From: Corallium rubrum
Lineage: Eukaryota; Cnidaria; Anthozoa; Scleralcyonacea; Coralliidae
Length of the DNA stretch: 64,000 nt
NCBI GenBank assembly: GCA_964035015.1
Contig: OZ035998.1
Span: 30,805,529 to 30,869,528 of the forward strand
Direction of reading: 5' to 3'
Program-made: the position numbers and the translations under genes
Shown: positions 33,349-44,327 of the stretch, piece after piece
Layout of the letters: each line of letters opens with the position of its first letter
How positions within the stretch are numbered: position 1 is the stretch's first letter
The notes under the pieces: model-generated
Databases searched by the model: none
Seen by the model: only the letters and a program-made list of their open reading frames with translations
What the model was told of the DNA's origin: nothing

Positions 33349-33660
33349 ATGGCTAAAGATCTAAGTGAAGGAGTTAGAGGACAAATTATTGCTCTAAGTA
33401 ATGAAGGTTTCTCACAGCGACAAATTGCTGCAAAGATAGGAGTGTCGAAAGGTGCTGTGCAGCGAACCGTGGAAAGGTTCAGAAAAACTCAATCCTATTC
33501 CAACCTACCGAAGTCTGGGAGACCAAGGTGTACCACACCACAAGAGGATCAGTTCATGAAAGTAACTTCTTTGCGTAATTTCAGACCACTTGCAGCCAAT
33601 CTCCTTCTTACTGTTGTTTTGCTGTTTGTTTTCTCTCGGGTGGCGTTAATTGTCCATTGA
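33349..33660 (+). pseudogene. Truncated Tc1-type transposase, N-terminal HTH (plus copy)
   Basis: From ATG 33349 the frame encodes MAKDLSEGVRGQIIALSNEG, then FSQRQIAAKIGVSKGAVQRT and a LPKSGRPRCTT segment. This is the bipartite paired-like helix-turn-helix DNA-binding region with the GRPR-type linker of Tc1/mariner transposases. It loses homology after VTSLRN, where the opposite-strand copy begins. The DDE catalytic domain is absent, so it is inactive. Confidence 0.85.
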
Positions 33661-33914
33661 ATATTAGCAGCAGTTGCTGTTCTATTACGCAAAGAAGTTA
33701 CTTTTATGAACTGATCCTCTTGTGGTGTAGTACACCTTGGTCTCCCAGACTTCGGTAGGTTGGAATAGGATTGAGTTTTTCTGAACCTTTCCACAGTTCG
33801 CTGCACAGCACCTTTTGACACTTCTGTCTTTGCAGCAATTTGTCGCTGTGAGAAACCTTCGTTACTTAGAGCAATAATTTGTCCTCTAACTCCTTCACTT
33901 AGATCTTTAGCCAT
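33549..33914 (-). pseudogene. Truncated Tc1-type transposase, N-terminal HTH (minus copy)
   Basis: Mirror of the plus copy, starting at ATG 33914, with a few substitutions (AAKTEVSKG instead of AAKIGVSKG). It extends about 35 codons further (TATAANIQWTINATREK and onward), covering the segment just before the DDE domain, then runs into the other arm. Catalytic residues are missing. Confidence 0.85.
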
Positions 33915-34341
33915 CCTTGACGCACATGCGTGTAGAGAATCAGATAAACTTATTTTGAAATTATATATGGCAAAATATTTCAAGGACAAAATGTGGGAGA
34001 CATTGCAGATCTCAATGCGCATGTTCAAGTAGCTAATGCAAGTTTATTTTTCAGAAGATACACTTTTCTCGAATTTTTGGCAAAAATTGGGACTGGACTC
34101 ATACTTTTGGCACCCACTGTATCATGAAAATTTTTCTCGTGCTACGTAACTTACGACAGTTAATCGAAATCTGGCTGCGCTGGTACTGAAACCGATTGCC
34201 GGACCTTTAGTTTTTCTTGAATGAGTTCCGGGTACCAGACCTATAGCCACTTCGTAAAGGTTAATTTCTCCTTACCGAGTTGGCCCGGCAAAGTGAGCTG
34301 AAAAACTGTTTAACTCGTTCTGATGCAAACTGACATAGAGC

Positions 34342-34536
34342 CAGGGGTGGCGCCAGAGGGGGATCTAAGCCCCCACCCACCCCCATTGCGGAAATTGACC
34401 GATTTGTCAGGGAATCAATCTGGAAGAAAAATCGTATTTTTATCAATTGGCAAAGAACTTTTTAACTGATTAAACGACACAAGTCAGTAAATAATGCCCC
34501 AAGCCCCTGGTCGAGGAATTCCTGGCACCACCCCTG
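34342..34536. mobile_element. 195-bp hAT-like MITE
   Basis: Ends CAGGGGTGGCGCCAG and CTGGCACCACCCCTG. Flanks CATAGAGC and CATAGAGT form an 8-bp duplication with one mismatch. Confidence 0.75.
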
Positions 34537-34572
34537 CATAGAGTATTAAGACAAGAACACTATTTTTATTAA

Positions 34573-35613
34573 TGGACATTGGCAACAAAAATTAAGTTAA
34601 TTTGTCTAATTTGAAAAAACTCATAAAATTGTAAAAGAAGATCTTTTACAAATTTTTCGTATCTTTCTCCGTTTTCAAGATATTTCAATTTGTTTGTATA
34701 GGTAATAGCAGGTTTCGAGTGCAATTTGGAAAAAACATGCACGAGTGAGTTTTTCAAAGACTATCAAACTCGAAACCTTGCTATTACTTATTAATAATAT
34801 ACATGAAAATGTTAGACAAAATGTTCTTCCAGCTACGAAGTTACATACCACTCATTGCTCCACTTCTCGAAGCTTTAATGGTTGAAAACTACTTCATTTT
34901 GTTCACTAAGTACGTCAAACGTTTTACTCACAGCATCTAGCCTCTTCTAGTCTTCTTGTAGGAACTTTTATGACAATATTAAAGCAAAATTCACTCTGTA
35001 TTTCATCGAAATGTTCTTCAACAACTTTATGTTTTCGTCGCCATATTGGATTTTCTCGTGAAGGAAAAACCATCCTTCAAAATCCACATAGGCATTTCAT
35101 TGGCTTTCCGGTAGTTTCCGGTTGTTTATCAGCAAATCAGAATGCTTAAAACTCATTGAAATTTGCACTGTATTTCATTTTTCTGCACTGTATTACACCT
35201 TTTCCGCACTGTATTACATTGAAATTGCACTCCTCTCGACCAATCAGGATGCAGTAATTTTGTCATGTATATTATTAAATATGTAAATGAGATGGTCTCT
35301 GACGTCAGGAGCAGGGTACAGTATTCTCGCAAGTAGCAAAATCAGTTATGTATCTAAATTTGTTCAACGAAATCACCTGAAACTGTGTACATAAAAACGC
35401 CTTGGACACTGAACATTTCATATCTGATGTTGCTTTGTGTAAAAATACTGTACCCATTTTTGTGTAAAAATAATGTACCCAATCATTTACATATTAAACA
35501 AACTGGAATACCTTGAAAACGAAGAAAGATACAAAAAAGTTGTAAAAGATCTTCTATGACAATTTCACGACTTCTTTCAAATTAAACAAACTTAATTTCT
35601 ATTGCCAATACCC
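34573..35613. mobile_element. Foldback element with nested hairpins
   Basis: The block ATTGGCAACAAAAATTAAGT...TCTTTCTCCGTTTTCAAG is mirrored at 35505-35613 (CTTGAAAACGAAGAAAGATA...AACTTAATTTCTATTGCCAAT). Inside are a shorter hairpin (34701-34790, TAATAGCAGGTTTCGAGTG with its mirror) and paired TTAATAATATACATGA words at 34791 and 35260. A TGCACTGTATTACA-type direct repeat lies at 35165-35225. Confidence 0.65.
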
Positions 35614-35779
35614 TTTAACGATACTTACAAAAAATCACATCAGTAAAAGTAACGTAACTTTGCCCAAATGAAGCAACATTTACATGGTAATTGCGAATTT
35701 TGGGTTGAAATCATCGACGGCAACTCAAAACTCATCCCGGCTTACCAAGCTAGCCTGCCTCATATAATCGCAACTTAGG

Positions 35780-36856
35780 TCTGCACTAAACGTCGCACAA
35801 TAGACGAATTTAATTCACACGAATTTAAATCGAATTAAGGTGGCTCCATACAGTTTCTTGAAAAATGGAAAATACAAGTTTGAGAGTCCAAAACACGTAC
35901 ATAAACAATTCAGAAAAAGAATAAAACTAAATGTTATGCATATTTAAACAGTCTGACAATAAAAAACTGTTACCAAATTTATACCAACAGTTGTTGATAT
36001 GGCAACAATGACGTTTCAAAATGGCTGCCAATTACCCTTCAAACTAATTTAATTCGAAAAAAAAATTGGTGACCCCCCATTTTCCCCCCATTAAAACTGT
36101 TCTTGAAGTATGAGTAATCAATAGGCCGATTTTAAAAAAATTCTGTAGAACGAATAATTTTTTTTTCTCGGAAAAATCACGTTTGTTAATTTTTAAAAAA
36201 TTTCTTTCTACAGAATTTTTTAAAAATCAGCCTATTGATTACTCATACTTCAAGGAAAGTTTTAATGAAAAAAAAACTGGGGGTCACCAAAGCTTTTTCC
36301 GAATTAAATTTGTTTGAAGGCTAATTGGCAGCCATTTTGGAACGTCATTGTTGCCATAGCAGCAACTGTTGCTATTTATTTGGTAACAGTTTTTGATTAT
36401 CAGACTGTTTAACTATGCATAACATTTAGTTGTATTCTCTTTTCGAATTATTTAATCACGTGTTTTGGACTCTCAAACTTGTATTTTCCATTTTTCAAGA
36501 AACTGTATGGAGCCACCTTAACAGGCTTCGTCTGTAAATGCGACGTCGAGTTAAACGTCGAATTTCAGTCGAATTTAATTGTTTTTACTTGGACTTGTGG
36601 AGCCTGAAAACTACTTCTTGAAAACATGGCGCCCAATTGTCACAGACAGAAGAGAAACATTTAATTCGACGCGACGATAATTCGTCGTGTAACTCGAACA
36701 CGCATTATCGTCCCACTATCCGTCTGACTCAGACGAATTTAATTCGTGTGTCGAATTTAATCGAGTTATACGTCGCAGTTTCGTCGAATAAAATTCAAAC
36801 AAATTCATCTGAATTAAATTCGTCGGCTATTGTGCGACGTTTAGCGCAGGTCTTAA
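35780..36856. mobile_element. Outer foldback split by a TTAA element
   Basis: AGGTCTGCACTAAACGTCGC (35778) mirrors GTGCGACGTTTAGCGCAGGT (36832), continuing through ACAATAGACGAATTTAATTC-type arms. Interrupted by 35835-36521. Confidence 0.6.
35835..36521. mobile_element. TTAA-bounded (piggyBac-like) palindromic MITE
   Basis: TTAAGGTGGCTCCATACAGT at the left and ACTGTATGGAGCCACCTTAA at the right. The inverted match continues for most of the 687 bp. The TTAA target site is the piggyBac-superfamily signature. There is no transposase. Confidence 0.85.
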
Positions 36857-37338
36857 AGTGCTTATATCACTTGTGGGGTTTTAAGGTATTTAAATAGAGC
36901 AGAAAAAGTCATTTAATAAGTTACTTTGCCGTTTTTGATTTACTTTAATAGTTTCTGAAATATTGGCTTCTGAACATCCCAATTCTCAAAAATTTCCATC
37001 GTTCATTTTAACACCTTGGGGCCTGGGACTCAGGAACGAGTCAATCCAAAACAACTACGTTTCGGCTTATTGATTCATAAAAACACATCTATTTCACTGA
37101 AAAATTGAAATGTCGAGCCCACACCCGTTTTCCAGTACACACGAGAGTTCCAACTTCCCGTGCTTAAAGAAATGAACAATGGAAATTTTTGGCGAAAAGC
37201 CAAAATTGGCATGTTTAATAAAGGCTTATATCTCAGAAATTATTACAGTAAATCAAAAACGGCAAAATAACTTATTAACTAACTTTTTTCTCTCTATTCA
37301 AATACGTTAAAACCCCACAAGTGATATAAGCACTTTAA
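36853..37338. mobile_element. TTAA-bounded MITE (TTAAAGTGCTTAT family), copy 2
   Basis: TTAAAGTGCTTATATCACTT and AAGTGATATAAGCACTTTAA at the ends. GCAAAATAACTTATTAACTA mirrors the left AATAAGTTACTTTGCCG. It is the compact form of the element at 27229-28369. Confidence 0.8.
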
Positions 37339-37339
37339 A

Positions 37340-37770
37340 TGTATTCCAGCTTACCAAGTTAACCAGTCCAACTCGCCCCATGTAATCAGGCGATAAGTCC
37401 CCTATAGTAGAATTGTTTAATTAAAAAAGTAAGGTTCTTACCACTAGATTTAGCAATTCTTGGAAGCAAGGACTAGAACAAACAAAAAACACAATACAAT
37501 TAATTACAAAAAAAAATTTACTAGAACAAGCTTTCGGCTACTAGTCTGTAGTCTTTTAAACAAAACAATGCAATAGGCCATTTCCCCCAAAGAATTGAAG
37601 ACTGGTGACGGGTTAGGAATGCTAGGGTACTTGGGATTGTTTGGAGGGACAGGTTTCATGCTTGGTAGTGAAAGCTTAACGAAACTGTCCCTTCAAGCGA
37701 TTCCAAGAACACCAGCGCTCAATGCTCCTTACCAGTCTTCAACTTTTCTTGGTAATAGCCAATACTGAGT
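37340..37770. other. No recognised gene
   Basis: Holds a CTTTCGGCTACTAGTCTGTAG stretch at 37540 of the type found near the ends of some retroelements, but not enough to classify it. Confidence 0.3.
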
Positions 37771-39322
37771 GGTGCAGTGCGGTGCGGTGCGGTGCGGTGC
37801 GGTGCGGTGCGGTGCGGTGCGGTGCGGTGCGGTGTGGTGCAGTGTGGTGCAGTGTGGTGCAGTGCAGTGTGGTGTGGTGCAGTGCAGTGGGGTGCAGTGC
37901 GGTGCGGTGGTGCAGTGCAGTGCAGTGCAGTGCAGTGCAGTGCAGTGCAGTGCAGTGCAGTGCAGTGCAGTGCAGTGCAGTGCAGTGCAGTGCAGTGCGT
38001 GCAGTACAGTGCAGTACAGTGCGGTGCGGTGCGGTGCGGTGCGGTGCGGTGCGGTGCGGTGCAGTGCAGTGTGGTGCGGTGCGGTGCAGTGCAGTGTGGT
38101 GCAGTGCAGTGTGGTGCAGTGTGGAGTAGTGCGGTGCGGTGCGGTGCGGTGCGGTGCGTTGCGGTGCAGTGCGGTGCAGTGCGGTGCAGTGCGGTGCAGT
38201 GCGGTGCAGTGCGGTGCAGTGTGGTGCAGTGCAGTGTTGTGCAGTGCAGTGGGGTGCGGTGCAGTGCAGTGCAGTGCGGTGCAGTGCAGTGCATTGCAGT
38301 GCAGTACAGTACAGTGCAGTGCGGTGCAGTGTGGTGTGGTGCGGTGCGGTGCGGTGCGGTGCGGTGCGGTGCGGTGCGGTGCAGTGCAGTGTGGTGCAGT
38401 GCAGTGTGGTGCAGTGTGGAGTGGTGCAGTGCAGTGCAGTGCAGTGCGGTGCGGTGCGGTGCGGTGCGGTGCAGTGCGGTGCAGTGCAGTGCAGTGCAGT
38501 GCAGTGCAGTGCAGTGCAGTGGGGTGCAGTGCGGTGCGGTGCAGTGCAGTGCAGTGCAGTGCGGTGCAGTGCAGTGCTGTGTAGTGCAGTGCAGTGCGGT
38601 GCAGTGCCGTGCAGTGCGGTGCCGTGCCGTGAGGTGCGGTGCAGTGCAGTGCGGTGCGGTGCGGTGCGGTGCAGTGCAGTGTGGTGCAGTGCAGTGTGGT
38701 GCAGTGTGGTGTGGTGCGGTGCGGTGCGGTGCGGTGCAGTGCAGTGGGGTGCAGTGCAGTGTGGTGCAGTGTGGAGTGGTGCAGTGCAGTGCAGTGCAGT
38801 GCGGTGCGGTGCGGTGCGGTGCGGTGCGGTGCGGTGCAGTGTGGTGCAGTGCAGTGTTGTGCAGTGCAGTGCAGTGGGGTGCAGTGCGGTGCGGTGCAGT
38901 GCAGTGCAGTGCAGTGCGGTGCAGTGCAGTGCAGTGCAGTGCAGTGCAGTGCAGTGCAGTGCAGTGCAGTGCAGTGCAGTGCAGTGCAGTGCAGTGCAGT
39001 GCAGTGCCGTGCAGTGCAGTGCAGTGAAGTGCAGTGCAGTACAGTACAGTGCGGTGCGGTGCGGTGCGGTGCAGTGCAGTGTGGTGCAGTGCAGTGTGGT
39101 GCAGTGTGGTGTGGTGCGGTGCGGTGCGGTGCGGTGCAGTGCAGTGTGGTGCAGTGCAGTGTGGTGCAGTGTGGAGTGGTGCAGTGCAGTGCAGTGCGGT
39201 GCGGTGCGGTGCGGTGCGGTGCGGTGCGGTGCGGTGCGGTGCGGTGCGGTGCGGTGCGGTGCGGTGCAGTGCAGTGCAGTGCAGTGCAGTGCAGTGCAGT
39301 GCGGTGCAGTGCAGTGCAATGC
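37771..39322. repeat. 1.55-kb pentanucleotide satellite, unit RGTGC
   Basis: Units are almost always AGTGC or GGTGC, with occasional TGTGG/TGTGC variants. The A/G choice forms longer repeated blocks (for example a mixed block ending GGTGCAGTGTGGTGTGGTGC recurs near 38325, 38700 and 39100). All long ORFs here (AVQCGAVRC, HCTAPHRTA types) are artefacts of a stop-free period-5 repeat. A decayed remnant sits at 39598-39650. Confidence 0.95.
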
Positions 39323-39712
39323 AATGTACTTTGTAGCGTTACGGAATGTATGCAGTTACGTCATGCCTGTCCCGTGGGTATAGCTTGTGTAGAGTATTTA
39401 AGTGTGCTAATAGTAGATAATGCCATTCGAAGGCATCTCTCTCAATCGAAGTTCTAGCTTTTGTAAGTGTGATTGGTTGTGCCATGGTGATACATGAATA
39501 AATGAGATGCCCGCTTCCTAGTCTGTTGTTCCTGTTCTTATTTTGTATTAATGCAGTTTAGCTATAAAGTGCTTTATACTCGTTGTAATAGAGTATAAGT
39601 GCAGTGCAGTGCATTGTAGTCTAGTGCAGTCCTGCCCAGTCCAGCTCAATTTCATTGTCTTCGTGGTACGAGTAAATAGAGATGTATTTTAACAATTTAC
39701 ATGCAGGCTTAC
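39323..39712. other. No recognised gene
   Basis: Unique sequence after the satellite. It includes degenerate AGTGCAGTGC units at 39598 that suggest the array was once longer or has a second nucleus. Confidence 0.4.
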
Positions 39713-39819
39713 TAGAATAACGACGAATACGTTGCAACACTTTCCCATCTTCGCAATCGGAAATGGCTCCATTTTCTTCCGGGATAACACAGGTTACAAC
39801 GTGGTGAAAAATGGGACAC
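39713..39819 (-). CDS. Candidate small Cys-rich exon upstream of the discoidin exon
   Basis: A 107-bp segment lies between acceptor TTTCTTGGCAG and donor TCTA|GTAAGC, open in the frame CPIFHHVVTCVIPEENGAIS and onward with three Cys and a basic end (LQRIRRYS). It leaves one base, and the discoidin exon supplies the two needed, so the phases agree. I do not recognise the domain. It could be the end of a Cys-rich extracellular module. Small size and lack of family evidence keep confidence low. Confidence 0.35.
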
Positions 39820-40055
39820 CTGCCAAGAAATAAACGAAACGTATTAAATTTTTATCAGTCAAACACGGGCCGAACTTTAATATCTCGTTTTCTGTCACGC
39901 ATTTGATTGACTCGGCATTGGCGTGCAAGATTTGTGCGATATTTCGGCCATATAACTCCTAAAGATATTATGGTACTTGATAACTGTGCAAAGTTTCATT
40001 TCGAAGTTCCCAAAAACAAAGTTGTATTTTACGTGCGAAGTTTCTATTTTGGAGC

Positions 40056-40834
40056 CAATCTCGTACCCAGAGCCTGCGATCCTTTTGGTCAGTACCAAGG
40101 AACGGAGACTCTGGGAAACTCCGATGAAAAAGTCCCCAAATCGGGGTCTTTGGTCCAAGTCCTCTGGTTCCCAGTTCCTCATAATTTGTAACTGTCATGT
40201 TGATAATCGTTCGCTAGTCCGAAGACCAGGGAAATATTTGTTTACCGATGAATAAAATCAACATGTTTTACAAGGCTCTCGACAAAGCATTTCGTGTAAG
40301 AATGGCCATTCTTTGCTTTTCTCCGAATCGTTGACCGGACGATTTGAGCCGTAGGTTTTATTTGTCCGCGTCGGCTGTGATCGGCTCGGCTCAGCTGCTC
40401 AGGTAAGGAATTGTACTTTCTGTTAGGAATTTTGGCTAAATTATATCGACCTTACATTCTCTAATGTTATTTTTAAAGTTCTGAGACAAAACTGCGAATA
40501 AATACGAGACGAATCAGACGACAGATGTTTGTTTGGCGACAAATCGACAATAATAATAGTTTTAACTTGTAAATTATCGGGATTTTCACTGTTTTGAATT
40601 ATTTCATGTGTTCAATTGTATATTAGGTTTGTCGTTTATAATTATGTGTTACAGAACGTTGATAAATCAATTAAACAGGTTAGCAACGTGCACAGAATTT
40701 TAATTTTCACTTATTTACTGCTGGGTCGAGATTGATTGAACTAACTAATCAGGTGCCGAGTTTCATCGGAGTTTCCCAGAGCCTCCGTTCCTTGGTACTG
40801 ACCAAAAGGATCGCAGGCTCTGGGTACGAGATTG
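40056..40834. mobile_element. CTCGTNCCCA-family element with 9-bp TSD
   Basis: Ends CAATCTCGTACCCAGAGCCT and AGGCTCTGGGTACGAGATTG, with arms of ~75 bp. Identical 9-bp flanks TTTTGGAGC (40047-40055 and 40835-40843). The 92- to 95-codon frames inside span the arms and carry no known domain. Confidence 0.85.
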
Positions 40835-41012
40835 TTTTGGAGCGCCGCCATTAAATTGGCCGTGTTTGAGAAGGACTTGAGGAGAACTTATGACGTCAAA
40901 GACTCAATAAAAACAAAAGATCATCGTTGTTGTCTACAAAAGGGTCATTGTTGTTATTGAGTCAATGATGTCATAAGCTTCCAAGCTTCTTCTCAAGCTC
41001 GGCTACTTTAAG

Positions 41013-41695
41013 GTCTTCGTATAGGTTTTCAGGGTCATTCATGTAAAGCTCTCTCAATTCGTCAGAATTTATGCCACAAAAATAAAATAGATATCGTTAG
41101 AATGCTATTAATTTGTAGAATACAATGATGTCTTTGGTTTCGCGATAAACACAAACCGTTAATAGTTGTGAATTTTTTAATTAAAACCAGAGGGCTTCAC
41201 TCGGGGCGACTCGAGTACGAAGCGTTTTATTTTGTTCAAAATCTTTTTTTGTAGTTTGATTCCGAGATAAATTTCCAGCAAAACGGTGTCAGCGTTTTTT
41301 GATATGTCGAGTTTTGCCGATTTTATTGACGACCAAAGTTAAAAATGCTGTTTTTCGACCAACATTCGGACAAAATAAGTCATAAATTCGAAACCAGGCA
41401 ATAAATAAAAAAACGCTGACACCGTTTTGCTGGACATTTATCTCGGAATCGAACTGCGAAAAATTTTTTTGAACAAAATGAAACGCTTTGTTCTTAAGTC
41501 GCCCCGAGTGAAGCCCTCTGGTTTTAATTAAAAAATTCACAACTATTAACGGTTTGTGCTTATCGTGAAACCAAAGACACCATTGTATTCTACAAATTCA
41601 TAGCTTTCTAACGATATTTATTTTATTTTTGTGGCATAAATTCTGACGAATTGAAAGCGCTTTACAGAAATGCCCCTGAATACCTATACGAAGAC
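41013..41695. mobile_element. Long-arm foldback
   Basis: Arms of about 275 bp: GTCTTCGTATAGGTTTTCAG mirrors GAATACCTATACGAAGAC, CCAGAGGGCTTCACTCGGGG mirrors CCCCGAGTGAAGCCCTCTGG, and GCAAAACGGTGTCAGCGTTT mirrors AAACGCTGACACCGTTTTGC. The loop is about 100 bp. No coding content. Confidence 0.8.
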
Positions 41696-41762
41696 GCTCA
41701 AAAATACGAACTTTACACGTAAAATACCACCTACCATAACATCTTTAGGATTATGCAAAAAC

Positions 41763-42062
41763 CATAGTCAATCGAGATATGGTCTGAAAACTCAGCTAAA
41801 GTCTTTGGTCTATCTTTTTGTTCGCCTTTATGCATTTTTGTGCACGGTGCACGGTCACTGAACACATTGTATTTTAGTATAATGAACGAATTGTCCAATA
41901 GCAACGTTTCAACGTTCAATCACTCAACCGTGCTATTTAAATATTAATAAACCTAAAACAAAGGATGTGCACGGTGTAAGGTACGGTTCAACATAAAATC
42001 ACAGCTCATTATAGGCGCTTTGAAGTTTGCCGAGTTTCCAGACCATATCTCGATTGACTATG
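41763..42062. mobile_element. CATAGTCAATCGAGATATGG MITE, copy b
   Basis: 300 bp with the same long terminal repeats as 29021-29318. Flanks CAAAAAC (left) and A-CAAAAAC (right) give a 7-bp duplication, offset by one base. Confidence 0.85.
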
Positions 42063-42353
42063 ACAAAAACATTGCCAAGAATATTTTCATCAAAGAATCA
42101 CCTTATAAACACTGGTTATCGTAAACAACGGTTGAACGGCGTTTCTTCAATTGGTCCTAATTAGTGTCTTCTATAATTTTATAGGTGATGAAAAGATCAG
42201 AGTCTTCACTGAAAGCCGTTAAAGTTACATTTATGTCAGCCCTGAAATGGATTAAGCATCAGATTGATGCATAAAGATAAAAAGTAAGCATTTATTTAAA
42301 ATTCATCAATAATTAAGTGAGAAAAACAAAGAAAGTCCAATGTTTAATGAGGG

Positions 42354-42513
<160 letters not shown>

Positions 42514-42524
42514 GTTCAATCTTC

Positions 42525-42608
42525 TATATATATATATATATATATATATCTATATATATATATATATATATATCTTGTTGTATATATATATATATATATA
42601 TAGTTCAA

Positions 42609-42678
<70 letters not shown>

Positions 42679-42818
42679 TATATAAACCTTAGCAATTGAT
42701 ATATATATATATATATGTAATGTTTACAACACGAGCGGCCGTGTTGTATTGAATATACAATCGCCCAAAAACCTTAGCAATTGATATATATATATATATA
42801 TATATATATATCTTGTTG

Positions 42819-42860
<42 letters not shown>

Positions 42861-42863
42861 CAA

Positions 42864-42911
<48 letters not shown>

Positions 42912-42991
42912 TTACCAGGGTTAAGTCACGTTGGCCTGACTGAAAGACAGAGAAAAATCTTCTCGACGTTTCGAGCGAAGGCCCTTCGTCA

Positions 42992-43040
<49 letters not shown>
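42525..43040. repeat. (TA)n complex with repeated interruption words
   Basis: TA arrays are broken by the same words in repeated order: AGTTCAATC (42513, 42602, 42857), TCTTGTTG (42572, 42811, 43040), and ACCTTAGCAATTG (42687, 42772, 43071). This suggests local duplication of TA-flanked blocks. A Penelope-derived fragment (42907-42993) is embedded. Confidence 0.85.
42907..42993 (-). mobile_element. 87-bp terminal fragment of the Penelope-like element
   Basis: Matches the outer end of the left arms at 45500 and 59046 (ATTACCAGGGTTAAGTCACG ... CGACGTTTCGAGCGAAGGCC, then CTTCGTCAGG) with a small internal insertion. It is inserted in a TA array. Extreme 5' truncation. Confidence 0.8.
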
Positions 43041-43043
<3 letters not shown>

Positions 43044-43203
43044 TGTTGTTCATCAACAATTCACTCAAAAACCTTAGCAATTGTCGATACATCTTTATTT
43101 ATTTCTATTCATCATAATGTATTATACTATTCTTAATCTTTGTTATAACTAACATAAGTAACTTCTGATAGTTTAGGTTTGGGGTATAATCTATTTAACA
43201 AGT

Positions 43204-43380
43204 AGATTCCATTTTGCCGTTGTCTGTTCAGTTATAGATGCACAGATGACGTCACAACGTGGTAAGAACATGCAAAAAAGTGGCCCACGAGACGCAGTCG
43301 AGTGGGTCACTGATGTTCTTACCACGTTGTGACGTCTTCTGTGCATCTAGAACTGAACAGACAACAAGAAAATGGAATCT
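43204..43380. repeat. GC-tipped foldback hairpin
   Basis: AGATTCCATTTTGCCGTTGT mirrors ACAACAAGAAAATGGAATCT, and GATGACGTCACAACGTGGTA mirrors TACCACGTTGTGACGTC. The apex is GAGACGCAGTCGAG. Confidence 0.8.
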
Positions 43381-43711
43381 ATTTGTTTTATACAATATAA
43401 AAATTACACAATAATTCTTGCCGGATTTGGGGGCATGAAGAAAGAAAAAAGCAAATCAGCTGACGTGATCTGACGTGATCCATGTGTCTGTCCTCTAATA
43501 GATCATGGGCAACAACCAATGAAAACACGCATAGCAACCAGGGTATTGTATAAAAAAAATATTACATTTCAGACCTACTAAACACTGCCAAACATTTTGC
43601 GCCTGCACGAGCTCCTGACCAAAAAAGAGCGGGAAACTATTGTTATCGTGTAATTCGACGAGACTCTCGCACGTTTCTTGGAAATTTTAAGAAAACTACT
43701 GAAATTGTAAG

Positions 43712-43960
43712 ACATGACATGACATGACATGACATGACATGACATGACATGACATGACATGACATCACATGACATGACATGACATCACATGACATGACAT
43801 GACATGACATGACATGACAACTTTATTTACCGAAGGTAAAACACATGACATTGGCTTGTAGCATTAATGTAGCATTAATTTGTCGATCAAATGGAGCTCA
43901 GAGTTTTCTCTGAGTTTAACTTACGACAGCTTGTACAGCAAAAACATACGGAAAAAACGT
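43712..43960 (-). mobile_element. LINE-like 3' end with (ATGTC)n tail
   Basis: In minus orientation, a short 3' UTR with TTTACCTTCGGTAAATAAAG is followed by a pentanucleotide tail that appears on the plus strand as (GACAT)~21 at 43712-43818. A nearby block (AACTTACGACAGCTTGTACA) has a relative at about 48230-48290. Confidence 0.55.
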
Positions 43961-44029
43961 TTATTATTGTGAACATTTTTGTCTAGCTATATATAAAGGG
44001 GTACTACACGGTGGCGACTTCTCGATTAA

Positions 44030-44120
44030 GGATTTTATGTTCGAGTGGCTAGGAGAATATCTCACGAGTGAGCGCAGCGAAAGAGTGAGATATTGCTCTT
44101 GCCACGAGAACATAAAATCC
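44030..44120. repeat. GC-tipped foldback hairpin
   Basis: GGATTTTATGTTCGAGTGGC mirrors GCCACGAGAACATAAAATCC. The apex is GAGTGAGCGCAGCGAAAGAG. Confidence 0.75.
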
Positions 44121-44327
44121 ATATCTTTGAGCAACCGGTAATGTTCTATTTATTATATGGACAATGAAATTATGCGTGGAAATGATGTTGATAAACTGGA
44201 TTTAATGAACTACAACCGCTTAACCTAAAACTTTCAAAAAACTACAAATGAAAAAGGTTACTGACTCAAATTTACTTGATTCGAAACTTGCGACAAAAGG
44301 CGTAAATTTTGACTTGTCGGTATATAT

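Larger units (their letters stand above)
33144..34119. mobile_element. Head-to-head Tc1 palindrome
   Basis: Two 435-bp arms (33144-33578 and 33685-34119) are near-perfect reverse complements around a 106-bp unpaired centre. Both outer ends are the same Tc1-type terminus CAGTGGGTGCCAAAAGTATG, and the whole unit is flanked by a single TA/TA duplication (33142-33143, 34120-34121). This is as expected of one insertion event of an already palindromic unit. Each arm holds the start of the same transposase gene. The centre belongs to the minus-strand copy. Confidence 0.9.
32064..34262. mobile_element. Outer foldback element carrying two other transposons
   Basis: GGTTACGAAGTGGCTATAGG (32066) mirrors CCTATAGCCACTTCGTAAAG (34240), and GGTCCGGCAATCGAT mirrors CGATTGCCGGACC, giving arms of about 70 bp. 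It holds 32190-32552 and the Tc1 palindrome 33144-34119. Confidence 0.7.

Noticed and set aside
37771-39322. CRISPR-like or regularly spaced array
   Set aside because: There are no unique spacers, the period is 5 bp, and the context is clearly eukaryotic.
37719-39457. ORFs up to 531 codons (HCTAPHRTA and AVQCGAVRC types) in several frames and on both strands
   Set aside because: Artefacts of a period-5 satellite. Simultaneous openness of many frames on both strands is the giveaway.
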